From contig JABFGH010000009.1 of NCBI GenBank assembly GCA_013112585.1, forward strand, positions 62,001-126,000: a stretch of DNA of 64,000 bases, given 5' to 3'. Position 1 is the stretch's first letter, and every line of letters begins with the position of its first letter. The position numbers were made by a program, and so were the translations under genes. The notes below the pieces were generated by a model. It was not told where the DNA came from. It ran no database searches and was given only the letters and a program-made list of their open reading frames with translations. Shown here in pieces: positions 1 through 8,023 of this stretch. This DNA comes from Ignavibacteriota bacterium. Lineage in GTDB: Bacteria > Bacteroidota > Ignavibacteria > Ignavibacteriales > Melioribacteraceae.

Positions 1-1
1 C

Positions 2-874
2 GACACATTAACTGCCGTTAAGAATTTAAATTTGGAGATCTTCCACGGCGAAATGTTCGGCTTGGTTGGACCGGATGGTGCGGGTAAAACTACAACGATA
101 CGAATACTTTGCGGATTGCTTGGGTTTGATAGCGGCGAGGTGAGTCTGCTTGGAGAAGATATTAAAAAAAGCAAAAAGAAAATTCAAAACAATATTGGGT
201 ATTTATCACAAAAATTTAGTTTGTACGGCGATTTAACAATTGATGAAAATATTGAATTTTTTGCCGACATACATAATGTTAAAAATTTTAAAGAACGGCG
301 TGATGAACTGCTTGAGTTTACACGGCTTACACCTTTTAGGGATAGGCTTGCGGATAAACTCTCCGGCGGAATGAAACAAAAACTTGCACTCTCTTGCAGT
401 TTAATTCACAAACCAAAAATTCTTTTCCTTGATGAACCAACGACAGGAGTTGACCCGGTATCGCGAAGAGATTTTTGGAAAATTCTATCAGACTTAAAAA
501 AGGATGGTATAACAATTTTAATGACCACTCCCTACTTAGATGAAGCGGAAAGATGTAACCGTGTTGCAATGATGAACAATGGTGAAATAATTGCGGTTGA
601 TACTCCGCAGAACATAAAAATTTCAATTAACAAAGTTGTTGTGGAAGTTGTATGCTCGCCGATTAGAAAAGCTTACGAAATTCTTAAAGAGAAAACTGAA
701 TTTGACATTCAGCTTTTCGGAGATAGAATAAACATTGTGATAAATAATTTTGAGAGCGAATTTCCTTCAATAGAAAAAATGCTGATTGATGAAGGAATAA
801 CAATAGCGGGCAGCAGAACAATTACACCAACTTTAGAAAATGTTTTTATTTATTTAATTAAAGAAGCCGGTTAA
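2..874 (+). CDS. ABC-2 type efflux transporter ATPase (5' end outside window)
   Basis: ATP-hydrolysing subunit of an export ABC transporter resembling the first half of YbhF. The reading frame is open to the left edge, where in-frame codons give the typical strand TLTAVKNLNLEI, so the start lies upstream and the TTG at 32 is not the start. Visible motifs are Walker A GPDGAGKTT, Q-loop YLSQKFSLYG, signature LSGGMKQK and Walker B FLDEPTTG. The H-loop histidine is replaced by proline (TTPYLDEAE), a substitution I believe also occurs in YbhF-like subunits. The stop touches the next gene, and the operon continues with TolC, a second ATPase and two permeases, so it probably pairs with the ATPase at 2271. 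Confidence 0.93.
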   Translation, partial: DTLTAVKNLNLEIFHGEMFGLVGPDGAGKTTTIRILCGLLGFDSGEVSLLGEDIKKSKKKIQNNIGYLSQKFSLYGDLTIDENIEFFADIHNVKNFKERRDELLEFTRLTPFRDRLADKLSGGMKQKLALSCSLIHKPKILFLDEPTTGVDPVSRRDFWKILSDLKKDGITILMTTPYLDEAERCNRVAMMNNGEIIAVDTPQNIKISINKVVVEVVCSPIRKAYEILKEKTEFDIQLFGDRINIVINNFESEFPSIEKMLIDEGITIAGSRTITPTLENVFIYLIKEAG

Positions 875-889
875 ATGTATGGTAACAAC

Positions 890-2203
890 ATGAAAAGAAT
901 ATTATTGATAAACATAATCTTAAGCTCAATACTTATTGGGCAGATCAAACAATTAACTCTTGAAGAAAGTCTGGAACTTGGACTAAGAAGCAGCAAAGAA
1001 TTAAAAATTTCGCAATCGAAAGTAACAGCATCGGATGCGAAAATAAGTGAAGTAGGATCAATGCTTCTTCCAAAGCTTTCGCTGAATGCAAGCTATACAA
1101 GGTTAAGCGAGGTTGATCCGTTTCAAGTAACAGTGCCATTTTCGCCTATGCCGATACAAATACAAGAATCAATTTTTGATAATTATGGATTGCAGCTAAG
1201 TCTTCAGCAGCCTTTGTTTACCGGCTTTAAGCTGATGTCCCTTCGCAAAGCAGCAAAGTATTCCTTTGAAGCTCAAACTGTTGAGCATACAAAAGAAATT
1301 AATGAAACTGCATTAAGAATTAGAACCGCGTTTTGGAGTTTTTACAAAGCACAAAAAGTATCGGAGCTAATCGAAGAAAACTTAAAAGCACTAGCAAAGC
1401 ATTTGAAGAACACACGCGAATTTTTGGAAAACGGATTAGTAACCAAAAATGATTTGCTGAAAATCGATGTTCAATATTCCAACTTAAAGCTGAAAAAGAT
1501 TGATGCCCAAAATAATGTAAATCTTGCAAGGGTTAATTTTAATAAGGCTGTTGGACTCCGGTTAGATGAGCCGACACAAATAAAAATTGACGATAATTTT
1601 TTTGACGTAACGGTTTATAAATATGATGACTTATTAAATGAAGCATTAGAAAAACGGGAAGAACTGAAAGCGCTCGGCTTGAAAATTAAAGCAGGTGAAG
1701 AAAATATTAGTGCGGCACAATCCGGCTGGTTCCCGGCTTTCTACTTGTTTGGACATATAAATTATAACAAACCCAATCAAAGAATATTGCCTCTCGAAAA
1801 TAAATTTAACAGCACATGGGGTGTTGGTGTTTCTATGAATTGGAGTTTGTGGGATTGGGGAAATACAAAGGCAAAAACAATTCAAGCAGAACAGCAGGTA
1901 ATTCAAACAGAAGAAATGCTTAAACTTTTGAAAGAAGGAGTTGAAACAGAAGTCTACCGCAATTACTTAAAGCTGATTAGCGAATCAGATAAAGTTGAGG
2001 TCAGCAAAAAAGTTATAGAATCAGCCGAAGAGAACTACCGGATAACCAATGAAAAATATTTGCAGCAGCTTGCTACCAGCAGCGATTTAATAGATGCAGA
2101 AGTTGAATTACTAAATGCCAAAACACAATTAGCCACATCAAAAGTTGATTTGGAATTAGCTAAGACTGAGTTAGAAAAATCAGTGGGAAGGAAAATTTAT
2201 TAA
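890..2203 (+). CDS. TolC-like outer membrane efflux protein
   Basis: Outer membrane exit duct for the ABC pump encoded around it. The protein has a short signal peptide (MKRILLINIILSSILIG), then the two long helical OEP repeats of the TolC family, with conserved phrases such as LQQPLFTGFKL in the first half and WSLWDWGNTKAK in the second. Its length of about 437 residues is normal. An ATG at 875 directly abuts the previous stop, but 890 gives a clean signal peptide and is preferred. A membrane-fusion (HlyD-type) subunit is missing here and is probably encoded just upstream of the window. A heptameric repeat palindrome lies 10 bases after the stop. Confidence 0.92.
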   Translation: MKRILLINIILSSILIGQIKQLTLEESLELGLRSSKELKISQSKVTASDAKISEVGSMLLPKLSLNASYTRLSEVDPFQVTVPFSPMPIQIQESIFDNYGLQLSLQQPLFTGFKLMSLRKAAKYSFEAQTVEHTKEINETALRIRTAFWSFYKAQKVSELIEENLKALAKHLKNTREFLENGLVTKNDLLKIDVQYSNLKLKKIDAQNNVNLARVNFNKAVGLRLDEPTQIKIDDNFFDVTVYKYDDLLNEALEKREELKALGLKIKAGEENISAAQSGWFPAFYLFGHINYNKPNQRILPLENKFNSTWGVGVSMNWSLWDWGNTKAKTIQAEQQVIQTEEMLKLLKEGVETEVYRNYLKLISESDKVEVSKKVIESAEENYRITNEKYLQQLATSSDLIDAEVELLNAKTQLATSKVDLELAKTELEKSVGRKIY

Positions 2204-2213
2204 GGAGCAAGAA

Positions 2214-2269
2214 GCTAGGAGTTAGTAGTTAGAATTCTGACTACTAACTTCCAACTCCTAACTACTAAT
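2214..2269 (+). repeat. heptamer array forming a palindrome
   Basis: Eight consecutive 7-base units lie between the TolC gene and the second ATPase. The first three are GTTAGNA-like and the last five are their complements. The centre, 2220-2249, is a nearly perfect 30-base palindrome (15-bp arms, one G-T pair). The GGAGTTA/CTAACTCC motif recurs at 4315 and 25255. Confidence 0.85.
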
Positions 2270-2270
2270 T

Positions 2271-3197
2271 ATGAAAAGTATTGAAATAAATAAACTAACA
2301 AAAAAATTCGGCGACTTTACTGCGGTTGATAATATTTCATTCGACGTGAAGAAGGGAGAAATATTTGGATTCCTCGGTGCAAACGGAGCCGGTAAATCTA
2401 TAACAATAAAAATGCTGTGCGGAATTTTAGAACCGACTTCCGGTGATGCTATTGTTGGCGGACACAGCATTGTTAAAGACCCTGATAAAGTAAAAATGCA
2501 TATCGGCTATATGTCGCAAAGGTTTTCACTTTATAATGATTTAACGGTTGAAGAAAACATAAACTTTTTCGGCGGGATTTATGGATTAGAAGGAAAGGAA
2601 TTTACCGATAGAAAAAATTGGGTTTTAGAAATAGCGAATCTGCAAGGAAAAGAAAAGTTATTAACTGAATCTTTACCAGGCGGCATAAAACAAAGGCTGG
2701 CATTGGGTACCGCGGTAATTCATAAACCGGGAATTGTTTTTCTGGATGAACCGACAAGCGGGGTCGATCCGATTTCACGTCGCGGATTTTGGGAATTGAT
2801 AAACGATCTATCCGACGAGGGAATAACGGTTTTTGTTACCACGCACTACTTAGAGGAAGCAGAGTTTTGCAACAATATTATTTTAATTAACGCAGGTAAA
2901 CTTATCGCTGAAGGTAATGCCAAAGAATTAAAAACAAATTATATAAAGAATACAATTTTAGAAGTCGAATGCGATAACGTTGTTGATGCTCTTGAAATTT
3001 TAGACAGACAAAGCTTTGTTGAAGAAACATCAATCTTCGGTAATACCATTCACATTAGCGTTGCAGAAAATTTCACGGATTATAAAATGATTTCATCCCT
3101 GTTAGCCGATAAACATTCAATCACCGTGAGTAAAATAACTAAAATCATTCCCACTCTTGAAGATGTATTTATTCATTTACTGGAGAAGAATAAATAA
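2271..3197 (+). CDS. ABC-2 type efflux transporter ATPase
   Basis: Second nucleotide-binding subunit of the exporter, corresponding to the second half of YbhF-like fusion ATPases. Walker A is GANGAGKSI (residues 36-44), with isoleucine where threonine is usual; the signature is LPGG instead of LSGG; Walker B FLDEPTSG and the H-loop histidine (TTHYLEEAE) are canonical. The C-terminal 70 residues form the extension ending in PTLEDVFIHLLE that is usual for this subfamily. Its stop overlaps the permease start (TAATG), so the two are translationally coupled. The deviations are complementary to those of the ATPase at position 2, suggesting a heterodimer with one degenerate ATP site. Confidence 0.95.
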   Translation: MKSIEINKLTKKFGDFTAVDNISFDVKKGEIFGFLGANGAGKSITIKMLCGILEPTSGDAIVGGHSIVKDPDKVKMHIGYMSQRFSLYNDLTVEENINFFGGIYGLEGKEFTDRKNWVLEIANLQGKEKLLTESLPGGIKQRLALGTAVIHKPGIVFLDEPTSGVDPISRRGFWELINDLSDEGITVFVTTHYLEEAEFCNNIILINAGKLIAEGNAKELKTNYIKNTILEVECDNVVDALEILDRQSFVEETSIFGNTIHISVAENFTDYKMISSLLADKHSITVSKITKIIPTLEDVFIHLLEKNK

Positions 3198-4324
3198 TGT
3201 ATTCAAGAATTAGAGCCATAGCGAAAAAAGAAATTAAACAGCTTATTCGAGATAAAAGAATGGTGTTTGTGCTTTTCTTTTTCCCGGTGTTTTTATTAGG
3301 CGTTTTCGGTTATGTGGTTGATTTTGATGTTCAGAATGTAAAGTTAGCCGTGCTGGATAATAGTAAATCAGAGACAAGCAGAGAGTTTGTAAACTCTTTA
3401 TCAAGCTCCGACTATTTTGATATAGTTTTGATAATTAAAAGTGAAAAAGAAATAAAAACCATACTGGATGAAAAAGAGGCTCAAGCAGTATTAGTTATTC
3501 CAAGCGAATTTGTGAGGAAACTTTATGGAAAAAAAGAAGAGGCAAGGCTTCAGTTTTTAATTGACGGAACTAATGGAAATACGGCGTCTATAATTCAAAA
3601 CTATGTTGCTTCTGCTGTTCAATCATTTAATGCAAAAATTCAAAAAGAGATGCTTGCACAAGCAGGTGCTAAATCATTTCAGCCAATTGCACTCGAGCCG
3701 ATCTTTATGTTCAACAAAGATCTAAAGTCAGCACGATTTTTAATTCCCGGTTTAATTGCCATGATATTAATTCTTGTCTCCGTAGTAAGCGTGTCTCTAT
3801 CTCTCGTTCGTGAAAAAGAGCGGGGAACGATTGAGCAGATTAATGTTTCATCGTTAAGCACGTTAGAACTGCTGATTGGTAAGGCAATGCCTTACGTTGT
3901 AATCTCCCTTATCAATGCGGCATTCATAATTTTTGCAGGCTATCTGCTTTTTGATGTTGCGGTAAAAGGGAGCTACATGCTTCTATTTATCAGCACATTA
4001 ATTTTCATTTTTTCATCGGTTAGTCTTGGTATTTTTATTTCTGTAGTGTCAGATTCACAGCAAGTAGCTTTTACTATGGCAACTTTCGCCACATTACTTC
4101 CTTCGTTAGTTTTATCCGGATTTATTTTTCCAATTGAAAGCATGCCTCCAATCATTCAAGCATTCACAAACATTACTCCGGCTAAATTTTTTATAGTTTC
4201 GCTTCGGGCAATTATGCTTCGTGGTGTGGGGCTTCCCATATTTTGGGAGCAGTTGGTTTATTTGCTTTTGTTTACTGTTTTGTTTTTAGGATTGGCAACG
4301 GTGATGGAGAAGAAAAGGAGTTAG
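3197..4324 (+). CDS. ABC-2 type permease
   Basis: Membrane subunit of the YbhS/YbhR type. One N-terminal membrane helix (about residues 22-42) is followed by a large extracytoplasmic domain (DNSKSETSREF, DGTNGNTASI) and about five C-terminal helices with the family phrase PGLIAMIL and the cytoplasmic REKERGTIEQI. Length is normal at 375 residues. It is about 30% similar by eye to the second permease at 4810, so the two probably form a heterodimer. The last codons and the TAG stop lie inside a GGAGTTA heptamer array. Confidence 0.94.
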   Translation: MYSRIRAIAKKEIKQLIRDKRMVFVLFFFPVFLLGVFGYVVDFDVQNVKLAVLDNSKSETSREFVNSLSSSDYFDIVLIIKSEKEIKTILDEKEAQAVLVIPSEFVRKLYGKKEEARLQFLIDGTNGNTASIIQNYVASAVQSFNAKIQKEMLAQAGAKSFQPIALEPIFMFNKDLKSARFLIPGLIAMILILVSVVSVSLSLVREKERGTIEQINVSSLSTLELLIGKAMPYVVISLINAAFIIFAGYLLFDVAVKGSYMLLFISTLIFIFSSVSLGIFISVVSDSQQVAFTMATFATLLPSLVLSGFIFPIESMPPIIQAFTNITPAKFFIVSLRAIMLRGVGLPIFWEQLVYLLLFTVLFLGLATVMEKKRS

Positions 4325-4355
4325 GAGTTAGGAGTTAGAAGTTAGGAGTTAGGAG
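4315..4355 (+). repeat. TTAGGAG heptamer array overlapping a stop codon
   Basis: Five exact-register 7-base units (4321-4355, four TTAGGAG and one TTAGAAG), preceded by a partial unit. The permease stop TAG at 4322-4324 is part of the first unit. Because the period is 7, the TAG in each unit falls in all three frames within 21 bases. Confidence 0.85.
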
Positions 4356-4368
4356 CTTGATTTATTTT

Positions 4369-4797
4369 GAATTCAGAATTAAGAATCCAGAATTAAGAAA
4401 TAAGAATAAAGGAAAACAACATTATGATAAAAGCAAAAGTATTTACAGACTTGATAGTTTGGCAAAAGGCGCACAAATTTGTACTACAGGTTTATAAATC
4501 GACAAAAGAATATCCCAAGGAAGAAATATACGGATTGACCTCACGGTTCAGGAGGGCAGCCGTTTCAATACCTGCTAATATTTCAGAAGGATTTAAGAAG
4601 AGAAGTAAACTTGATAAAGCTAGATATTTAAACATAGCTGAAGGATCACTTGAAGAATGTAGATATTACATAATCTTATCAAATGATTTGGGGTATTATA
4701 AAAAAGATGATCTAAATAAATTATTGGAAGAAGCAAGCAAACTTCTTTCAGCTTATAGAAATAAAATTGTGAATTCTTAATTCTGAATTCTGAATTC
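4369..4797 (+). mobile_element. IVS-like cassette: four-helix-bundle gene between inverted repeats
   Basis: The gene at 4424-4780 is bracketed by inverted repeats. The left copy 4369-4385 is perfectly complementary over 17 bases to the right copy 4774-4790, and both extend as degenerate 7-base GAATTCA/TGAATTC units (left to 4399, right to 4797). The right repeat contains the stop codon. This mirrors 23S rRNA intervening sequences, which carry this protein family inside a stem, but here the host sequence is an ABC transporter operon. Whether the cassette moves or is cut out of the mRNA is inference. Confidence 0.55.
4424..4780 (+). CDS. four-helix bundle protein (23S rRNA intervening-sequence / S23 family)
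   Basis: A 118-residue protein of the four-helix bundle family found in 23S rRNA intervening sequences and related to the Avd protein of diversity-generating retroelements. Typical blocks are LIVWQKAHKF at the N-terminus, TSRFRRAAVSIPANISEG in the middle and RYLNIAEGSLEECRYYIILS after it. Its biochemical role is unknown. It separates the two permease genes of an otherwise continuous operon and is read in the same direction. The stop codon lies inside the right flanking inverted repeat. There is no 23S rRNA in the window. Confidence 0.9.
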   Translation: MIKAKVFTDLIVWQKAHKFVLQVYKSTKEYPKEEIYGLTSRFRRAAVSIPANISEGFKKRSKLDKARYLNIAEGSLEECRYYIILSNDLGYYKKDDLNKLLEEASKLLSAYRNKIVNS

Positions 4798-4809
4798 TCT
4801 ACTAATAGA

Positions 4810-5940
4810 ATGAAAACAATACTACAAATAATAAAAAAAGAATTTCTACAATTTAGCCGCGACCCTAAAATGTTTTTGATGGTATTGGTTGCGCCGGTTG
4901 TACAGCTTATTCTTTTAGGATACGCCGCAAATTTAGATGTGGACATAGTTCACACTGCACTGCTTGATTATGATAAAACAGAAACGAGCAGAGAATTTAT
5001 TCAAAAGTTTGAAGGCTCCGGATATTTTGAATTTGATTATTATGTTAACAGCTATGATGAACTGCAGGAAAAAATTGACGCAGCGGAAGTTATTCTTGGA
5101 TTAGTAATTCCAAAAGATTTTGAAAGAAATATTGTACGAAGAGAGTCTGCCCCGGTGCAGGCAATATTCGACGGCTCCGATGGAAATACTGCTTCAATTG
5201 CGGCAGGATATGTTCAGGGAGTTACAGTCGATTACAGCAAGGAGATCATCACTGAATTTTTAGATCGTACAGGAAGAAAAATTCAGCCGGCAGGAACAGT
5301 TAGTACTGAAACGAGAGTTTGGTACAACCCGGAATTGAAAACGCGTGTATTTATGGTACCGGGAATTGTTGGTCTGCTGCTTATGATCATAACATTAATT
5401 TTAACTTCACTTGCAATAGTAAAAGAAAAAGAAATCGGCACACTGGAACAATTAATTGTAACTCCAATTAAATCTCACCAATTGCTTATCGGCAAACTGG
5501 TTCCCTTTGCCATACTTGGCTTTCTTTCAGTAATCATTATTATAAGTGCAATGTCGCTTATTTTTGATATTGCTGTTCGAGGAAGCACTACATTTCTTTT
5601 CTTTGCTACTTTCATATACATCCTATCCACACTTGGCTTGGGATTGTTTGTCTCAACAATTTCAAAAACGCAGCAGCAGGCAATGATGCTTGCAATTTTT
5701 GTTATCATGCTTCCGATGGTTTACCTGTCGGGTTTTGCATTCCCAATCGAAAATATGCCTGAGACCATTCAATATATAACTTATCTGATTCCGCTTAGAT
5801 ATTTTATGACAATTATTAGGGGCGTAATTTTAAAAGGAATTGGGTTTGCCGATCTTTGGCAGGAGATGCTTGTGCTTGCATTTATCGGTATCAGTATTCT
5901 AGCATTAAGTGCAAATCGTTTTAGAAAAAAATTAGATTGA
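4810..5940 (+). CDS. ABC-2 type permease
   Basis: Second membrane subunit of the exporter, 376 residues, with the same architecture as the permease at 3197: one N-terminal helix, an extracytoplasmic domain (DYDKTETSREF, DGSDGNTASIAAGYVQG) and a five-helix C-terminal block starting at VPGIVGLLLMI, with the KEKEIGTLEQL cytoplasmic motif. It follows the four-helix-bundle cassette by 29 bases and should be in the same transcript unless the cassette interferes. It is the last gene of the operon; the next gene has its own 108-base upstream region. Confidence 0.94.
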   Translation: MKTILQIIKKEFLQFSRDPKMFLMVLVAPVVQLILLGYAANLDVDIVHTALLDYDKTETSREFIQKFEGSGYFEFDYYVNSYDELQEKIDAAEVILGLVIPKDFERNIVRRESAPVQAIFDGSDGNTASIAAGYVQGVTVDYSKEIITEFLDRTGRKIQPAGTVSTETRVWYNPELKTRVFMVPGIVGLLLMIITLILTSLAIVKEKEIGTLEQLIVTPIKSHQLLIGKLVPFAILGFLSVIIIISAMSLIFDIAVRGSTTFLFFATFIYILSTLGLGLFVSTISKTQQQAMMLAIFVIMLPMVYLSGFAFPIENMPETIQYITYLIPLRYFMTIIRGVILKGIGFADLWQEMLVLAFIGISILALSANRFRKKLD

Positions 5941-6018
5941 AATAAACTTTTAATCTTCGCAATATTGATTTTCAATAATCAAAAAGTATATTCAAATCGA
6001 TTAAATATCAAATATTAT

Positions 6019-6026
6019 TATATTTG
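6019..6026 (+). promoter_or_regulatory. possible Bacteroidota-type -7 element
   Basis: TATATTTG matches the TAnnTTTG promoter element of Bacteroidota and lies 22 bases before the methyltransferase start. No TTTG-like upstream element is found at the expected distance, so this is weak support. Confidence 0.3.
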
Positions 6027-6048
6027 ACTCAACAATTATGGAATGTGA

Positions 6049-6867
6049 ATGAGATTGTTTTTAAGAAAAATTAGAAGACTGTGGCTATTCAATTTTTTTT
6101 CAAGAGTTATTTACGCTACAACATACTTTAATAAGAAATACTTACAAATACTCAAATGGGGCTTCAAGTCAAAAGAATACACAAACTATACATATGAGTT
6201 AACTGAAGGAAACATCGCAAACTTAGCACATATAGTTTCTGTAGTTACGAATGAAGATTATAAAAAAACACTTGGTTACATAAACGAAGCTAGAAATGAT
6301 GATAAACTAAAATCATATATTATAGAGCAAACCCAAAAATCAAAGATGAAAAAATTTGCAGATTTAAGATGTGATTTTGGTAGAAGACTGGGATGGTATG
6401 CTTTCGTTAGAATAATGAAGCCAAAAATAGTTGTTGAGACGGGAGTTGATAAAGGGTTAGGGTCCGTCTTGCTTTGCTCTGCTTTGCTAAAGAACAAAGA
6501 TGATGGCTTTACCGGAGAGTATTTCGGTACTGACATCAATCCTGATGCCGGGTACCTGTTGGCTGAGGAATACTCAAGCGTGGGAAAAATTCTTTACGGT
6601 GATTCAATAAAAAGTTTAGAGAAAATGAACAATGCAATTGATTTATTCATTAATGATAGTGATCACTCGGCTGAATATGAGTATCAGGAATACAAAACAA
6701 TTAAAAACCTATTGAATGATAAGTCAGTTATTTTGGGAGACAATGCTCACTGCACAGATATGCTTTCAAAGTTTTGTACAGAAAATAGTTTAAAGTATTT
6801 GTTTTTTCAGGAAATCCCGAAAAATCATTGGTACCCTGGTGCAGGAATAGGAATTGCATATAAATAG
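6049..6867 (+). CDS. class I SAM-dependent methyltransferase
   Basis: A 272-residue protein with a basic N-terminus (RLFLRKIRRLW) and a C-terminal Rossmann-type methyltransferase domain of the Methyltransf_24 kind from about residue 125. The SAM loop is VVETGVDKGLGS, followed by YFGTDINPDAG and the acidic FINDSDHSAEYEYQE strand. The N-terminal 110 residues have no motif I recognise. The substrate is unknown; relatives often sit in sugar or lipid modification loci, but the neighbours here (efflux pump, PaaG-like enzyme) give no clue. It appears to be a single-gene unit. Confidence 0.8.
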   Translation: MRLFLRKIRRLWLFNFFSRVIYATTYFNKKYLQILKWGFKSKEYTNYTYELTEGNIANLAHIVSVVTNEDYKKTLGYINEARNDDKLKSYIIEQTQKSKMKKFADLRCDFGRRLGWYAFVRIMKPKIVVETGVDKGLGSVLLCSALLKNKDDGFTGEYFGTDINPDAGYLLAEEYSSVGKILYGDSIKSLEKMNNAIDLFINDSDHSAEYEYQEYKTIKNLLNDKSVILGDNAHCTDMLSKFCTENSLKYLFFQEIPKNHWYPGAGIGIAYK

Positions 6868-6923
6868 ATTTCATCTATCAATTTAAAATAAATATTATAT
6901 CATAGTTATAGATTGGGCTGAAC

Positions 6924-7712
6924 ATGATTTACGAGCAAATAAATTACTTTGATGAAGGGGATTATTCTATAATCCAATTAAATCGCCCCGCTGTTTTTAA
7001 CAGTTTTAACAAGCAAATGGCAATTGAATTTCAGCAAGCGCTGACAGAAGCCGAAAAGAACAAAGCAAATAGAGCTATTTTAATTACCGGCAGCGGCAAA
7101 GCATTTTGTGCAGGGCAAGACTTACTTGAAGCAGCACCGCCGGGAAAAGAGTTGGCTGATTTAGGAAAAATAATTGACGAGTGTTACAATCCAATTATCA
7201 AACTTATAAGATCAATTGAAAAACCAATTGTGTGTGCAGTTAATGGAATTGCAGCAGGAGCCGGAGCAAACATTGCATTGGCTTGCGACATCGTTATTGC
7301 CGCTGAAAGTGCTGCTTTTCTTCAGGCATTTTCTAAAATTGGTTTAGTGCCCGATAGCGGCGGAACATATTTTTTACCCCGCCTTGTTGGTCTTCCAAGA
7401 GCAACAGCATTAATGATGCTTGGTGAAAAATTATCTGCAAATCATGCGCTGGCAATGGGGATGATTTATAAAGTTTTTCCCGATGCCGTACTCGAGGAAG
7501 AATCATTAAAACTAACCGCCGGATTAGCTGCAATGCCTACGAAAGCGCTGGGTTTAACAAAAATTGCATTGAACGAATCTTTCAATAATAATTTAAGTCA
7601 ACAATTAGATTTAGAAAAAACACTTCAAGTAGAAGCGGGAAACACACATGATTATAAAGAAGGTGTGCAGGCATTTTTAGAAAAAAGGAAGCCCGATTTT
7701 AAAGGCGAGTGA
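6924..7712 (+). CDS. enoyl-CoA hydratase/isomerase, PaaG-like
   Basis: Crotonase-fold enzyme of 262 residues, close by eye to E. coli PaaG, the 1,2-epoxyphenylacetyl-CoA isomerase. Shared features are GSGKAFCAGQDL, the oxyanion-hole block NGIAAGAGANIALACDIVIA, the catalytic-loop FSKIGLVPDSGGTYFLPRL with its aspartate, and the end EGVQAFLEKRKPDFKG. No other phenylacetate-pathway gene is nearby, so a more general fatty-acyl-CoA isomerase or hydratase role cannot be excluded. An octamer array starts one base after its TGA stop. Confidence 0.88.
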   Translation: MIYEQINYFDEGDYSIIQLNRPAVFNSFNKQMAIEFQQALTEAEKNKANRAILITGSGKAFCAGQDLLEAAPPGKELADLGKIIDECYNPIIKLIRSIEKPIVCAVNGIAAGAGANIALACDIVIAAESAAFLQAFSKIGLVPDSGGTYFLPRLVGLPRATALMMLGEKLSANHALAMGMIYKVFPDAVLEEESLKLTAGLAAMPTKALGLTKIALNESFNNNLSQQLDLEKTLQVEAGNTHDYKEGVQAFLEKRKPDFKGE

Positions 7713-8023
7713 CTGCATGATTGAATGGGTGCATGGCTGAAGAGGAGTATTGTTAAATTTTTGAGTGATATAAAATATATTTATTTGCAACTGCTAGTCC
7801 AACAGGGATTTTGTCATTTCGAATTGCGTTTTGTAGATGGGAAACCTCATTATATTCCTAGCAATAGATTTCTCAATCGTGCCGGAAAAATAAACGGTAC
7901 CACTATCGAAAAGACAATATTAAATTATCGATTACCGATTTTCGATTATCGCCCAAACCCTCTCAACATTTCAAAGTAAAAATTGTATATTTCGTTTCAT
8001 CAATAACAAATATTTTAGATGTA
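7713..8023. repeat. intergenic region with octamer and heptamer arrays
   Basis: At 7714-7740 there are three TGCATGNN-type octamers, the same family as at 53334. At 7926-7958 a degenerate (A)TTATCG/ATTACCG array precedes the next gene, the same family as at 53714. The long open frame across this region (7725-7979) is built from these arrays and shows no conserved motif, so I do not call it a gene. Confidence 0.6.

Noticed and set aside
4369-4797. 23S rRNA fragment around the four-helix-bundle gene
   Set aside because: The flanks are ABC permease coding sequence and short repeats, with no rRNA-like sequence.
7725-7979. 84-codon open frame after the PaaG-like gene
   Set aside because: Both ends consist of repeat arrays (TGCATGNN octamers, ATTACCG-like units); no motif, signal or ribosome binding site.
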